The notes below the pieces were generated by a model. The model made no database searches and was not told the origin of the DNA. It was given only the letters and a program-made list of their open reading frames with translations. A stretch of DNA of 50,179 nucleotides. Origin: Halapricum hydrolyticum. Lineage in GTDB: Archaea > Halobacteriota > Halobacteria > Halobacteriales > Haloarculaceae. A program made the position numbers and the translations under genes. This document shows, piece after piece, positions 34,288-42,806 of this stretch. Every line of letters starts with the position of its first letter. Position 1 is the first letter of the stretch. The stretch is from contig JAOPKD010000021.1 in the NCBI GenBank assembly GCA_025517565.1, forward strand, positions 1-50,179, written 5' to 3'.

Positions 34288-34505
34288 CCGAGGAAGACGT
34301 CGACGATGTCGCTCCCCGCGTCGCCGCCCTGACGATACAGCTCGGAGTATCCGCAGTTCAGACACGAGACGACCTGGAAGTTGTTCGTCTGGATATCGAA
34401 CATCTTCGAGAGACCGCCGCCGGTCGTCGAGATTCGGCTGACATCGACCTCGTCGTGTCCGCACTTCGGGCAGCCGCGCTCCGATGGTTGTGGATTGGAG
34501 GGCAT
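34284..34505 (-). CDS. Zinc-ribbon protein
   Basis: A 73-residue protein with CPKCGHDEVDVSRISTTGGG and SCLNCGYSELY, two CxxC pairs about 35 residues apart. This layout is typical of the nucleic-acid-binding-like zinc ribbons of haloarchaea and bacteria that end CGYTE/SELY. The role is unknown. A TATA box at 34534-34540 sets ATG 34505 as a leaderless start. It forms a pair with the membrane micro-protein downstream. Confidence 0.78.
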   Translation of the reverse strand: MPSNPQPSERGCPKCGHDEVDVSRISTTGGGLSKMFDIQTNNFQVVSCLNCGYSELYRQGGDAGSDIVDVFLG

Positions 34506-34533
34506 ACGCGCCGGACGTGACAGCGATCCGTTG

Positions 34534-34540
34534 TATATTT
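34534..34540 (-). promoter_or_regulatory. TATA box of the zinc-ribbon gene
   Basis: On the minus strand AAATATA lies about 30 bases before ATG 34505, just behind the stop codon of the MFS gene. Confidence 0.5.
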
Positions 34541-34545
34541 TTTGA

Positions 34546-35832
34546 TCAGGAGGCAGGTTCGGTGAGCGTCTCCTCGACCTGGCTGTAGACGAGCGCGAGC
34601 GCGAGCACGCTCAGGACTGCGCCGAAGAAAAACGGCGTCCCGAAGTTCCCGACGTTGTACAGCACGCCGGAGGCCAGCGGCCCGACGGCGACGCCGAGGC
34701 CGAACGCCATCGTCAGCACCGACAGCGTCGTTCCCGAGCCGCGCTCGCCGGCCAGGTCGCCGGCCAGCGCCAGCGACGGCGCGAACACGAGCGCGACGGC
34801 CACACCCTGGAGGAAGCGTGCACCGAGCATCAACCAGGGATCGGTGATGATCCCCTGGACGAAGACAGCAGGGATCAGCACAGCGAACCCGGCGACGACG
34901 AACGGGCGCCTCCCGTGGCGGTCGCTGGCTCGTCCGATCGGGACCTGGAACGCGACGTTCGCGAGCGTCACCGCCGCGAACTGGACGCTGAAGAAGAAGG
35001 TCGACTCGTCGAGTCGCGCCCGGATGGGGCCTTCCAGCGTGGCGAACAGCGCGATCGTCGTCGCCATCAGGAAGGTCCCGATCCCGAGGACGAACACCGA
35101 ATCGAGGCCGCGGCCGTCCGGACCGCGGATCGCGATGGAGAGGTTCTTGCTCGCCGCGTCGGCCGCCTCCGGCGGATCCTGGATGAACAGCACGACCAGG
35201 GTAGCGCTGACGGCCGCACCGAGGACAGCCACGGCGAAGGCGGCGTCGAACCCGGAGATTGCGAGTCCGAGCAGGTCGTAGGTGACGACCCCCTCAGCGG
35301 CGAGTCCGCCCGTGACGACGATCCCGGCGATGATCGGCCCGAAGCCGAATCCGAGCAGGCGGAGCGTGTTGTAGACGCCGAAGCTCCCCCCGCGTTCGCT
35401 GTCGCTGCCGGCGTACTCGTTGATCAGCGCGACCGTCGCCGGGACGGTGAAGGCAGCGCCGACGCCCTGGAGTGCGCGGGCCAGCAGCACCGTCCAGTAG
35501 GTTCCGGCGAAGGGATACGCTGCGCTGCCGATCCCGAACAGGACCAGTCCACCGAGGACGAACACCCGCCGGCGGCCGAGTCGATCGGACCAGCGGCCGG
35601 TAAAGGGCTGGCCGAGGCTGTTGAGCAGGCCAAAGAGTGAGAGGACGATCCCGATCAGCGTCTCCTGGCGCAGGACGAACCCGCCGAGTTCGGTTCCGGC
35701 GATTCCTGCGAGCGAGATCTCGCCGCTGGCGATGTACAGCGGGAGGACGATGATCAGAAACGAGTTGCCCAGCGCGTCAGCCATCCGCGCGACCGACAGC
35801 GTCAGCACCCGCGAGTCGGTGCTCAGCGCCAT
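34546..35832 (-). CDS. MFS transporter, drug-exporter-like
   Basis: A 428-residue protein with about 12 hydrophobic segments. The loop 2-3 signature is GRWSDRLGRRRVFVLGG, and its repeat in the second half is GRASDRHGRRPFVVAG, as in drug:proton antiporters. A hydrophilic central loop (about 215-240) separates the halves. The substrate is unknown. Confidence 0.9.
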   Translation of the reverse strand: MALSTDSRVLTLSVARMADALGNSFLIIVLPLYIASGEISLAGIAGTELGGFVLRQETLIGIVLSLFGLLNSLGQPFTGRWSDRLGRRRVFVLGGLVLFGIGSAAYPFAGTYWTVLLARALQGVGAAFTVPATVALINEYAGSDSERGGSFGVYNTLRLLGFGFGPIIAGIVVTGGLAAEGVVTYDLLGLAISGFDAAFAVAVLGAAVSATLVVLFIQDPPEAADAASKNLSIAIRGPDGRGLDSVFVLGIGTFLMATTIALFATLEGPIRARLDESTFFFSVQFAAVTLANVAFQVPIGRASDRHGRRPFVVAGFAVLIPAVFVQGIITDPWLMLGARFLQGVAVALVFAPSLALAGDLAGERGSGTTLSVLTMAFGLGVAVGPLASGVLYNVGNFGTPFFFGAVLSVLALALVYSQVEETLTEPAS

Positions 35833-35865
35833 CGATTCACGCTCCCTGCGGCGGATACATGACTG

Positions 35866-36861
35866 TCACGGCTCGAACTCCGTCGGTTCGGACGGCGGCG
35901 CCGGCCGATCGTGGACGAACTGGTAGGCCCGGCGGTACGCCCGCAGCTTCCAGACGAGCAAGAGTCCGAACACGCCGTCGAACAGGACGATGAACAGGAC
36001 GAACCCGCCGAACCAGCCGAGCCCCGTCGCCACGGCCAGAAACTCCGGGACGAACTGCGCGAGCGTGTTGTACCCGCCGTGGATCACTGACGCGATCAGC
36101 AGGCCCTTGATCACGATCGGGCCGGCGTTCTCGGGATTGAACTTCGCCAGTCCGAGATAGTAGCCGGCGATGGCCGAGTAGATAACGTGTCCCGGGCCGG
36201 CCAGCGCGCGGACGATCGAGGTTCCACCCCCAACCGCTATCTGGTCCGCGCCCGCCGCGGCGACGTTCTGGGTGATGTACAGGGCGTTCTCGATGGTGGC
36301 GAACCCGAGTCCTGCGACCGCACCGTACACCGCGCCGTCGATTACGGCGTCGAATCGGTCGTCGCGGAACGGATACAGCCGAACGGCGAGCAACTTGACT
36401 CCCTCTTCGATGGGGCCGACGACGAGAAAAAAGAACGCGACGAGACCGATATCGATGCCGGCACCCAGGAAGAGGGCCGGAACTGTTGCGTTGAGCACGC
36501 CGGCGAACCCCGCGACGAGGACCCCGAGCAGGAAGGTCCCGACCAGCAGCGACAGCGGTTCCTGAGTCGTCACGTCCGCATACCAGATGTACGCGGCGAG
36601 ACCGAGCGCCGGCACGGCAGAAAGCAGCGTCAGCACGCCGATCCAGGGCTCGGTCAACCCGCCGAGCGTCCCGAGTGCGATCTCGGCCAGCAGGATGAAC
36701 AGCGCAAGGAGGACGACGAACGCCCGCGTCGCGACGAGTAGTGCCTGATAGATGAACACGGCGATCGCGTCCAGGATCGTTCGCTGATCCCACTCGGCCA
36801 CGTCGTGGAGATCGAGCGATCCGTCGTTGCGCGCCTGGACCGGGTCCCGGCGAGTGTCCAT
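35866..36861 (-). CDS. PrsW-family intramembrane metalloprotease
   Basis: A 331-residue membrane protein with eight or more hydrophobic segments. All family motifs are present: EEGVK in GPIEEGVKLLAVR, FATIENALYI, the His of GPGHVIYSAIAGYYLG and HGGYNTL. In Bacillus PrsW cuts an anti-sigma factor; archaeal targets are unknown. The start is ATG 36861 (MDTRRDPVQARND), because a TATA-like AGTATTAGG (36885-36893, minus) lies about 28 bases upstream. Confidence 0.9.
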   Translation of the reverse strand: MDTRRDPVQARNDGSLDLHDVAEWDQRTILDAIAVFIYQALLVATRAFVVLLALFILLAEIALGTLGGLTEPWIGVLTLLSAVPALGLAAYIWYADVTTQEPLSLLVGTFLLGVLVAGFAGVLNATVPALFLGAGIDIGLVAFFFLVVGPIEEGVKLLAVRLYPFRDDRFDAVIDGAVYGAVAGLGFATIENALYITQNVAAAGADQIAVGGGTSIVRALAGPGHVIYSAIAGYYLGLAKFNPENAGPIVIKGLLIASVIHGGYNTLAQFVPEFLAVATGLGWFGGFVLFIVLFDGVFGLLLVWKLRAYRRAYQFVHDRPAPPSEPTEFEP

Positions 36862-36970
36862 ATTCGACTCTCGGACTCCCGACACCTAATACTCCCGGCG
36901 CGGGACTTCCGGTCAGATCCCGGACACCCGGAACGAGAGGTTTTTCGCAGTCGATCGGTTATCGCCGGCA

Positions 36971-37549
36971 ATGAGTCTCACAGCCGGTGTCGTCGCCGTC
37001 CAGGGTGACGTCAGCGAACACGCCGCGGCGATCGAATCGGCGGCCGCCGCCCACGGCGAGTCCGTCGAGGTCGTCGAGATCCGCGAATCGGGGATCGTCC
37101 CCGAGTGTGACCTGCTTGCGATCCCGGGCGGGGAATCGACGACGATCTCGCGGTTGCTCGCTCGCGAGGGGATCGACGAAGAGGTCAAATCCCACGTCGC
37201 CGAGGGCAAGCCGCTGCTGGCGACCTGTGCGGGCCTGATCGTCTCCTCGAGCGACGCCAACGACGACCGCGTCGAGACGCTTGACCTGCTGGACGTGAGC
37301 GTCCAGCGCAACGCCTTCGGCCGCCAGAAGGACAGTTTCGAGGCCGAACTCGACGTCGACGGTCTCGACGAGCCGTTCCACGCGGTGTTCATCCGCGCGC
37401 CCGTCATCGACGAGGTCGGCGACGCCGAAGTGCTGGCCACCTGGGACGGCCGCCCCGTGGCGGTTCGGGACGGTCCGGTCCTCAGCACGTCGTTCCACCC
37501 CGAACTCACGGGCGACTCGCGGATCCACGATCTGGCCTTCTTCGAGTGA
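36971..37549 (+). CDS. pdxT: Pyridoxal 5'-phosphate synthase glutaminase subunit
   Basis: A 192-residue class I glutaminase that feeds ammonia to PdxS. It has GVVAVQGDVSEH, the oxyanion stretch IPGGESTTISRLL, the nucleophile Cys in LATCAGLIV and the His/Glu pair in STSFHPELTGD. The partner pdxS is not in the window. Confidence 0.95.
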   Translation: MSLTAGVVAVQGDVSEHAAAIESAAAAHGESVEVVEIRESGIVPECDLLAIPGGESTTISRLLAREGIDEEVKSHVAEGKPLLATCAGLIVSSSDANDDRVETLDLLDVSVQRNAFGRQKDSFEAELDVDGLDEPFHAVFIRAPVIDEVGDAEVLATWDGRPVAVRDGPVLSTSFHPELTGDSRIHDLAFFE

Positions 37550-37613
37550 GCGGGACCTTCGCGGTCACTGTCGAGTAGCGACCTTTTTCCTTCCCGGCCG
37601 CTTCGCCCCGAGT

Positions 37614-37904
37614 ATGACCGACGCTGACGTACTCGACGAGGTGTTCGAGGTCATCGAGGCCCGCAAGGAGACCCTGCCCGAGGACTCCTACACCGCGTCG
37701 CTGTTCACTCACGAGAAGGGCGAGAACGCCGTCCTGGAGAAGCTGGGCGAGGAGATGACCGAACTCGTGCTGGCCGCCAAGGACGACGAACACGAGGAGA
37801 TCGCCCACGAAGCGGCCGACATCGTCTATCACATGCTGGTGTTGCTCGCGATGAAAGACATGGATCTAGAGGATCTCCGATCGGAGCTGGAAGATCGGCG
37901 GTAG
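37614..37904 (+). CDS. hisE: Phosphoribosyl-ATP diphosphatase
   Basis: A 96-residue MazG-like all-alpha enzyme for the second step of histidine synthesis. The metal-binding motif appears as EKLGEEMTELVLAAK and EIAHEAADIVYHMLVLLA. It stands alone, as in other archaea where HisE and HisI are separate. Confidence 0.95.
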   Translation: MTDADVLDEVFEVIEARKETLPEDSYTASLFTHEKGENAVLEKLGEEMTELVLAAKDDEHEEIAHEAADIVYHMLVLLAMKDMDLEDLRSELEDRR

Positions 37905-37930
37905 CTGCGAGTCACCGCGACGAGCGTTGC

Positions 37931-37949
37931 GAGGTCGCTAAGCGACCTC
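37931..37949. repeat. Near-perfect 19-bp palindrome behind hisE
   Basis: GAGGTCGCT-A-AGCGACCTC has two 9-base complementary arms with a single base between. As RNA the loop would be too small, so it may be a protein site or a repeat remnant. It lies 26 bases after hisE. Confidence 0.4.
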
Positions 37950-37981
37950 GAAAGGCAGAGCGGCGGAGCCGTGAGGCAGCG

Positions 37982-37997
37982 GGTCGCGACCTTTTTT
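37982..37997 (+). terminator. Palindrome plus T tract, possible terminator
   Basis: GGTCGCGACC is followed directly by six T bases, ahead of thiE. T runs terminate archaeal RNA polymerase. Confidence 0.4.
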
Positions 37998-38089
37998 GTC
38001 CGAGTGGTTCCCGCAGGCCCGAGGAAACCCGACACGCAAAAAGGTGGTGAAGCGCAAGAGCCACCCGCTCGGCCCACAGACGCACACAC

Positions 38090-38737
38090 ATGACCGACTG
38101 GGACGTGTACCTCGTCACGCAGGCCAGCCTCTCGGAAGGACGAGACACCCGCGAGATCGTGCGAGCAGCGGTCGACGGTGGCGTCGACGTCGTGCAACTC
38201 CGTGAAAAGGGCGTGCCCGCACGGGAGCGCTACGAACTCGGGGTCGATCTCCGTGAGATCACCCGCGAGGCCGGCGTACCGCTGATCGTCAACGATCGCG
38301 TCGACATCGCACAGGCGGTTCAGGCCGACGGCGTCCACCTGGGCGACGAGGATCTGCCCGTCACTGTAGCCCGGGAGTTGCTGGGCGAGGACGCCATCGT
38401 CGGCCGGTCAGTCTCGTTCGTCGAGGACGCACGCGAGGCCGAGCGGGCCGGCGCCGACTATCTCGGCGTCGGCGCGATCTACGCGACCGGATCGAAAGAC
38501 GACATCGACGACGAGGAGTACGCGATCGGGCTCGATCGTCTCGAATCGATCGTCGAAGCCGTCGAGATCCCGGTCGTCGGGATCGGCGGGGTCGACGCCG
38601 ACAACGCTTCCGAGGTCGCCGCGGCGGGTGCCGACGGCGTGGCGGTCATCTCCGCGATCACCGGCGCGGGCGATCCGGCGGCCGCGACGCGGGAACTGAG
38701 TGAATCGGTCCGTTCGGGACGGGGACGCTCGGAGTAG
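38090..38737 (+). CDS. thiE: Thiamine-phosphate synthase
   Basis: A 215-residue TIM-barrel enzyme that joins the pyrimidine and thiazole parts of thiamine. Motifs are DVVQLREKGV, PLIVNDRVDIAQAVQADGVH with LGDEDLP, DYLGVGAIYATGSK and VVGIGGVDADNASEV. Length is normal and the start is clear. Confidence 0.95.
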   Translation: MTDWDVYLVTQASLSEGRDTREIVRAAVDGGVDVVQLREKGVPARERYELGVDLREITREAGVPLIVNDRVDIAQAVQADGVHLGDEDLPVTVARELLGEDAIVGRSVSFVEDAREAERAGADYLGVGAIYATGSKDDIDDEEYAIGLDRLESIVEAVEIPVVGIGGVDADNASEVAAAGADGVAVISAITGAGDPAAATRELSESVRSGRGRSE

Positions 38738-38782
38738 CCCGAGCGCCGTAACGCACAAGCGGACAGCCTCGAAACGTGGCGT

Positions 38783-39625
38783 ATGGTTCGCATTCCGTTC
38801 GGGATCCGCCAGCTCGATACGACCATCGGCGGCGGGGCCCCGCCGGGCAGCGTCGTCCTCCTCTCGGGCGAGGCCGGCGCCGGTGCTCGCGAGTTCATGC
38901 ACACCAGCCCACTGATCACTGGACTCGCAAAGACCGATCCGGAGCTGTTCGATCTGTATTACGGCGACCTGCCGTCGGCTGCAGAACTGCCCGAGGAGAT
39001 CCACTACGTCTCGCTGACCGCAAGCGAGAGGCAGTTCCGCGAGGAAGCCAGCCGTGCCTTCGAGGCGGAACTCTTCGAGACGGGGATGGAAGCGATCGAG
39101 TATCACGACCTCTCGACGACGTACTTCCACGTCAGTCCGATTCCACGCAAGTGGTACGCCGAGCGGGCACCCTCGATCAAGGACATCCGGACGCGAGACG
39201 ACCGCGAGGAGTTGCTGACGGTGCTGGGCGATCTGCTGAGTGAGCACGCGACGGGCAACCTGGTCGTGATCGACTCGCTGACCGACCTGATCAGCGCCAT
39301 CGGCGACCGTGCCGATCTGGAGTGGGCCGACGTCGCCTTCTTCATGAAGGGGCTCCAGAAAGCCGCACACGAATGGGGCGGGCTGATCCTGACGTATCTC
39401 AACTTCGAGACGATCTCCGGGACGCGTCAGGGACAGCTCGTCGACGCCACCGACGGCACGCTCACGTTCGAGTGGGCCAGCGGGGGGTCGACGCTCGCCC
39501 GGACGATGGTCGTCCAGCAGTTCCGCGGCGTGTTGAGCCAGCTCGAATCGGAGAACATCGTCCGCTTCGAGACCGAGTTCACCGACGCCGGGTTCGACAT
39601 CAGTGACGTCCGGAAGATCCGCTGA
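38783..39625 (+). CDS. RecA/KaiC-superfamily protein with degenerate P-loop
   Basis: A 280-residue relative of RAD55/KaiC-type ATPases. The opening RIPFGIRQLDTTIGGGAPPG and the Walker B-like GNLVVIDSLTDLI are normal, but the P-loop at 29-36 reads GEAGAGAR: the invariant Lys and the following Ser/Thr are replaced by Ala and Arg. ATP hydrolysis is therefore doubtful. It is followed by the coiled-coil zinc protein, an acidic protein and tfs, all on the same strand. Confidence 0.8.
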   Translation: MVRIPFGIRQLDTTIGGGAPPGSVVLLSGEAGAGAREFMHTSPLITGLAKTDPELFDLYYGDLPSAAELPEEIHYVSLTASERQFREEASRAFEAELFETGMEAIEYHDLSTTYFHVSPIPRKWYAERAPSIKDIRTRDDREELLTVLGDLLSEHATGNLVVIDSLTDLISAIGDRADLEWADVAFFMKGLQKAAHEWGGLILTYLNFETISGTRQGQLVDATDGTLTFEWASGGSTLARTMVVQQFRGVLSQLESENIVRFETEFTDAGFDISDVRKIR

Positions 39626-39726
39626 TTCGACGACAGGTGCGGCGTCAGCGACGGCCGGACTCCGCTAGATTCGTTCCTGAAAATGTGTGGGGAACCCTTA
39701 ACTACGCGCTCGCCGATATCCAGGTG

Positions 39727-40701
39727 ATGGCGGGCGAGTCACAGGAAAGCACGGAACTGACGGTTTCGCTACCGCCCGATCTGGAGTCGTGGCTCGACCA
39801 GCACGCCGCCGAACGCGACCTGGAGCGTGAAACCCTCCTCGTCCAGTTGCTTGCGTCGTATCGCGAACTCGCACAGCGAGACGGCGAGGTGTTCGACCCC
39901 AACGCTCTCGAACCGGTCGTCAGATCCGTCGTCGGCGATCGACTGCCCGAAATCGCCGAGGCCGTCGACGGGCAACTCGAAGACACCGACCGACTCGAAG
40001 AACGCGTCACCGATCTCGAGGCGGACTTCCAGGACAAGATCGACGACGTTCGCCAGCGCGTCATCCAGGTCAAACGCGAGGCCGACGCGAAAGCGCCCGC
40101 CGACCACACGCACGACCGGCTCCGGACGCTCGTCGATCGACTCGACGCACTCGAGTCTCGGGTCGAGCGCGTCGACAGTGAACTCGACCGGATCGGGGAC
40201 CTCGAGAGCGAGCTCGGCCGCCTGGACGAACTCCGGACAGAGCTCGACCGTCTGGACGATTTCGAAGCGGAACTCAGCGGCGTCGAATCGCAACTCGCCG
40301 ATCTTCGGGGGCAGCTCGAGAACACCGTGAGGAGTGACGAGGTGTCCGACCTGGCCGAAGACCTCGCCGACGCCCGCGAGAAGCTGCAGACGGTCGCCTG
40401 GGTCGTCCGCGACCTCCGAGAGAGGGGTGGCGGAACGACCGTCGAGGCGATCAAACGCAAGGCTGGCGAGCACGACGTGCGTCGCGCCAGGTGTGAAAGC
40501 TGCGGCGAAGGCGTCGAGATCGGCCTGTTGACCGAGCCGTCCTGTCCGCACTGCTCGGCCGCACTCGACGGGTTCGAACCCTCGAACCGGATCCTCGGGC
40601 TCGGCAGTGCCACGCTCACCGTCGCCTCACAGATCGGCCCCGGCGCCGAGGAGACCGGCGACGCAGTCGACGGTATCGACACTGGGGGTGAGCAGCCGTG
40701 A
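39727..40701 (+). CDS. Coiled-coil protein with N-terminal RHH-like and C-terminal zinc part
   Basis: A 324-residue acidic protein. Residues 8-45 (ELTVSLPPDLESWLDQHAAE) look like a CopG/ribbon-helix-helix segment. Residues about 75-225 have Leu/Arg/Asp/Glu heptads typical of a long coiled coil. At about 258-284 there is a zinc-ribbon-like CESCGEGVEIGLL and SCPHCSAALDG. The start is ATG 39727. The gene overlaps the next by four bases. It could link DNA and a protein partner; function unknown. Confidence 0.7.
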   Translation: MAGESQESTELTVSLPPDLESWLDQHAAERDLERETLLVQLLASYRELAQRDGEVFDPNALEPVVRSVVGDRLPEIAEAVDGQLEDTDRLEERVTDLEADFQDKIDDVRQRVIQVKREADAKAPADHTHDRLRTLVDRLDALESRVERVDSELDRIGDLESELGRLDELRTELDRLDDFEAELSGVESQLADLRGQLENTVRSDEVSDLAEDLADAREKLQTVAWVVRDLRERGGGTTVEAIKRKAGEHDVRRARCESCGEGVEIGLLTEPSCPHCSAALDGFEPSNRILGLGSATLTVASQIGPGAEETGDAVDGIDTGGEQP

Positions 40702-41276
40702 GCGACGACCCGACGGACGAGGCCGACCCGTTCGACGACCTCGCGGACGACGTGCCGGACGGCGATCCGTTCGCCGGTCTCGGCCCGGACCACGGCGACC
40801 TCGAAGCTGACCACGGCGACCTCGATCTAGAGACCGGCGCGGACGACACTGCAGACGGGCGGCAACTCGACGAGCACCCGTTCGAGGAACCTGTCGGAGG
40901 TCCACAGACGGCCGAGGCCGACGAACAACGGCCATCGACTGAGACAAACCCCTTTGCCGACCTCGCCGACCAGTTCGAGGACGACCCCTTCGAGGGCGGC
41001 GACTGGGACGGCAGCGGCACCGACGACGCCGTCTGGGAAGAACTCTCGCCCGAGGCCGAGATCGACACCGAAGAGGACGACGGTCGGCGGATCTCGGCAG
41101 TCGACAAGCACAGTTTCTGCGAGCAGTGTCGGTACTTCACCGACCCGCCCGAGATCGCCTGCACGCACGAGGGGACCGAGATTCTGACGTTCCTGGACGT
41201 CGATACCGTTCGCGTCGCCGACTGCCCGATCGTCGAGGAGCGAGAGCGGCTGGAACGCGGCGGCTTTCAGAAGTAG
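40698..41276 (+). CDS. Very acidic protein with C-terminal Cys/His cluster
   Basis: A 192-residue protein starting at GTG 40698 inside the end of the preceding gene. The first 130 residues are Asp/Glu-rich with repeated DPFxxL-type blocks (DEADPFDDLADDV, NPFADLADQF), probably disordered. The C-terminal 55 residues (SFCEQCRYFTDPPEIACTHE, then VADCPIVEERE) have four Cys and one His that could bind zinc. No family is recognised beyond this. Confidence 0.7.
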   Translation: MSDDPTDEADPFDDLADDVPDGDPFAGLGPDHGDLEADHGDLDLETGADDTADGRQLDEHPFEEPVGGPQTAEADEQRPSTETNPFADLADQFEDDPFEGGDWDGSGTDDAVWEELSPEAEIDTEEDDGRRISAVDKHSFCEQCRYFTDPPEIACTHEGTEILTFLDVDTVRVADCPIVEERERLERGGFQK

Positions 41277-41278
41277 GG

Positions 41279-41285
41279 CTTATCA
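41279..41285 (+). promoter_or_regulatory. TATA box of tfs
   Basis: CTTATCA lies about 30 bases before the tfs ATG and directly behind the preceding stop, so tfs can be transcribed separately. Confidence 0.45.
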
Positions 41286-41312
41286 CGCTGACACCACCAG
41301 TACGTTCCAAGG

Positions 41313-41636
41313 ATGCAGTTCTGTGAGCAGTGTGGCTCGATGATGCACGCCGACGGCGACGTGATGGTCTGTTCGTCCTGCGGGCACGAACAGCCGCGTG
41401 ACGAGGCCGCAGCTGAACAGTTCGTCTCGACGGAATCCCAGAGCACCGACGACGTCATCGAAACGGAAGAAGGCGCGAACTTCGAGGGCAAGCCCACCGC
41501 CGACGACGTCGTCTGCGATGAGTGTGGCCACACGAAAGCCTGGTACACGATCAAACAGACCGGCTCGGCCGACGAACCGCCGACGCGCTTTTTCAAGTGC
41601 CAGGAGTGTGGCCACCGGTGGCGGGAGTACAACTGA
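41313..41636 (+). CDS. tfs: Transcription factor S (RNA cleavage factor)
   Basis: A 107-residue protein with two zinc ribbons that rescues stalled RNA polymerase by stimulating transcript cleavage. The N-terminal ribbon is QFCEQCG...VCSSCGHEQ, and the C-terminal ribbon is VVCDECGHTKA...FKCQECGHRWREYN. The catalytic acidic pair is in QTGSADEPPTRFF. Confidence 0.96.
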   Translation: MQFCEQCGSMMHADGDVMVCSSCGHEQPRDEAAAEQFVSTESQSTDDVIETEEGANFEGKPTADDVVCDECGHTKAWYTIKQTGSADEPPTRFFKCQECGHRWREYN

Positions 41637-41793
41637 TAGAAGATGTGTTACCCTCATCATCGACAGTCGATAACTCTGAAAGTTGCCCGTTATCGTAGAA
41701 GCATTGCGTGCAAGCATAGGACAATTCCGTTATAGACATGACGTGTATTCTTGCTAAAAGTGACGTGAAATAAATTACTCATAGTAGATAGTA

Positions 41794-42138
41794 TCAGTTA
41801 TTTCCACGTCTTGGGCCGCCATCCGATAGTGTCTCCCGATCGCCACCGGCCTGGCTGTGGTAGTGGTGGTGTTGGTGGTGGTTAATTTCGATATTCACAC
41901 TTGCTTCCTCAACATTATCGTTGCTCACACTGACAGGGCTCTGGAACTCCTCGTTATTCCGTGTCTTGTCAGGTGCAGTGATAGTAGTCGATCCCTCAAA
42001 ATCACGGTTCTGTCCCACGAGTGAAGAGACATAACTCTTGAGCAGCGAAACCAGAAACTCAAATGCCCCCAATCCTGGCATTCCACTCTGGGCGTACACA
42101 AGGAATGCGAACGCTAGCAGGGTGGGGGCCGAATTCAT
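41794..42138 (-). CDS. Unrecognised membrane protein with His-rich tail
   Basis: A 114-residue protein. The N-terminal 40 residues are hydrophobic (PTLLAFAFLVYAQSG, then FEFLVSLLKSYVSSLVGQN), giving one or two membrane segments. The rest is polar and contains a His cluster, NHHQHHHYH, that might bind metal. Its start overlaps the stop of the gene upstream (TAATG). Codons are AT-richer than in the neighbours, which points to transfer. No family is recognised. The flanking 41637-41793 has no gene. Confidence 0.6.
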   Translation of the reverse strand: MNSAPTLLAFAFLVYAQSGMPGLGAFEFLVSLLKSYVSSLVGQNRDFEGSTTITAPDKTRNNEEFQSPVSVSNDNVEEASVNIEINHHQHHHYHSQAGGDRETLSDGGPRRGNN

Positions 42139-42806
42139 TACTCCTTCACGAACTCTTCCACAAGTCGCTGTACGTGACGCTTACGCTGATTTCGTGGAAT
42201 CTTCTTGTCGAAGAACACACCATCAATGACCTCTACCGCATCCATTTCCTCACCATCCTTGTGGACTGGCTGAGAATTAAGTACGTAATTCGTTCTGGCA
42301 TTGGGCGTTGCCCACGGGAGGTCAGATTTCGCCATGTGACCGTTGCTGAACAGGAATCGAATGAAGTCCGAGAAAATTTCTGTGAGCGTCTTATCTTCTG
42401 GGAATTTTACTGTTTCCGTCGAAGGATCATACTGGATCCCGGTTTCCTCTTGGATTGAGTTCCAATAGTTAGGGACTGCTATCTCATCCCCCATTTGGAT
42501 CTCTTCAGATTCTCCTGACATTTTCTGACCTTCTACGCTTTTTTGTTCTCCCGACTGCGTCGAAGTGTCTGTATCGTCGCCGATGTCTCTAATCGTTATA
42601 TCGGCGCTTTTGATTGTGATTGGAAGATTATTCTCACTGGAATCAGACGGTATGAGATCTTTTTCTGTTGTGTCAATTTGGATTTTCGATATCTCATCCC
42701 AATTCTGCTCGATTTTCCAATCAAGCTTGTCTCGCAAGGTTATCGTGATGCCACACTTGGTAATCTCAACTTGGACATCACCATCACCTGAGCTATCGGT
42801 TGCCAT
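42138..42806 (-). CDS. Unrecognised acidic protein of an AT-richer two-gene cassette
   Basis: A 222-residue soluble protein. The N-terminal half has alternating hydrophobic residues suggesting beta strands (VQVEITKCGITITLRDKLDW, ADITIRDIG). A Ser/Glu-rich linker (about 80-105) leads to a C-terminal part with TNYVLNSQPVHKDGEEMDAV and a basic end, KKIPRNQRKRHVQRLVEEF. Many codons end in A or T (for example GAT, TCT, ATT), unlike surrounding genes. It is translationally coupled to the membrane protein downstream. Confidence 0.65.
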   Translation of the reverse strand: MATDSSGDGDVQVEITKCGITITLRDKLDWKIEQNWDEISKIQIDTTEKDLIPSDSSENNLPITIKSADITIRDIGDDTDTSTQSGEQKSVEGQKMSGESEEIQMGDEIAVPNYWNSIQEETGIQYDPSTETVKFPEDKTLTEIFSDFIRFLFSNGHMAKSDLPWATPNARTNYVLNSQPVHKDGEEMDAVEVIDGVFFDKKIPRNQRKRHVQRLVEEFVKE

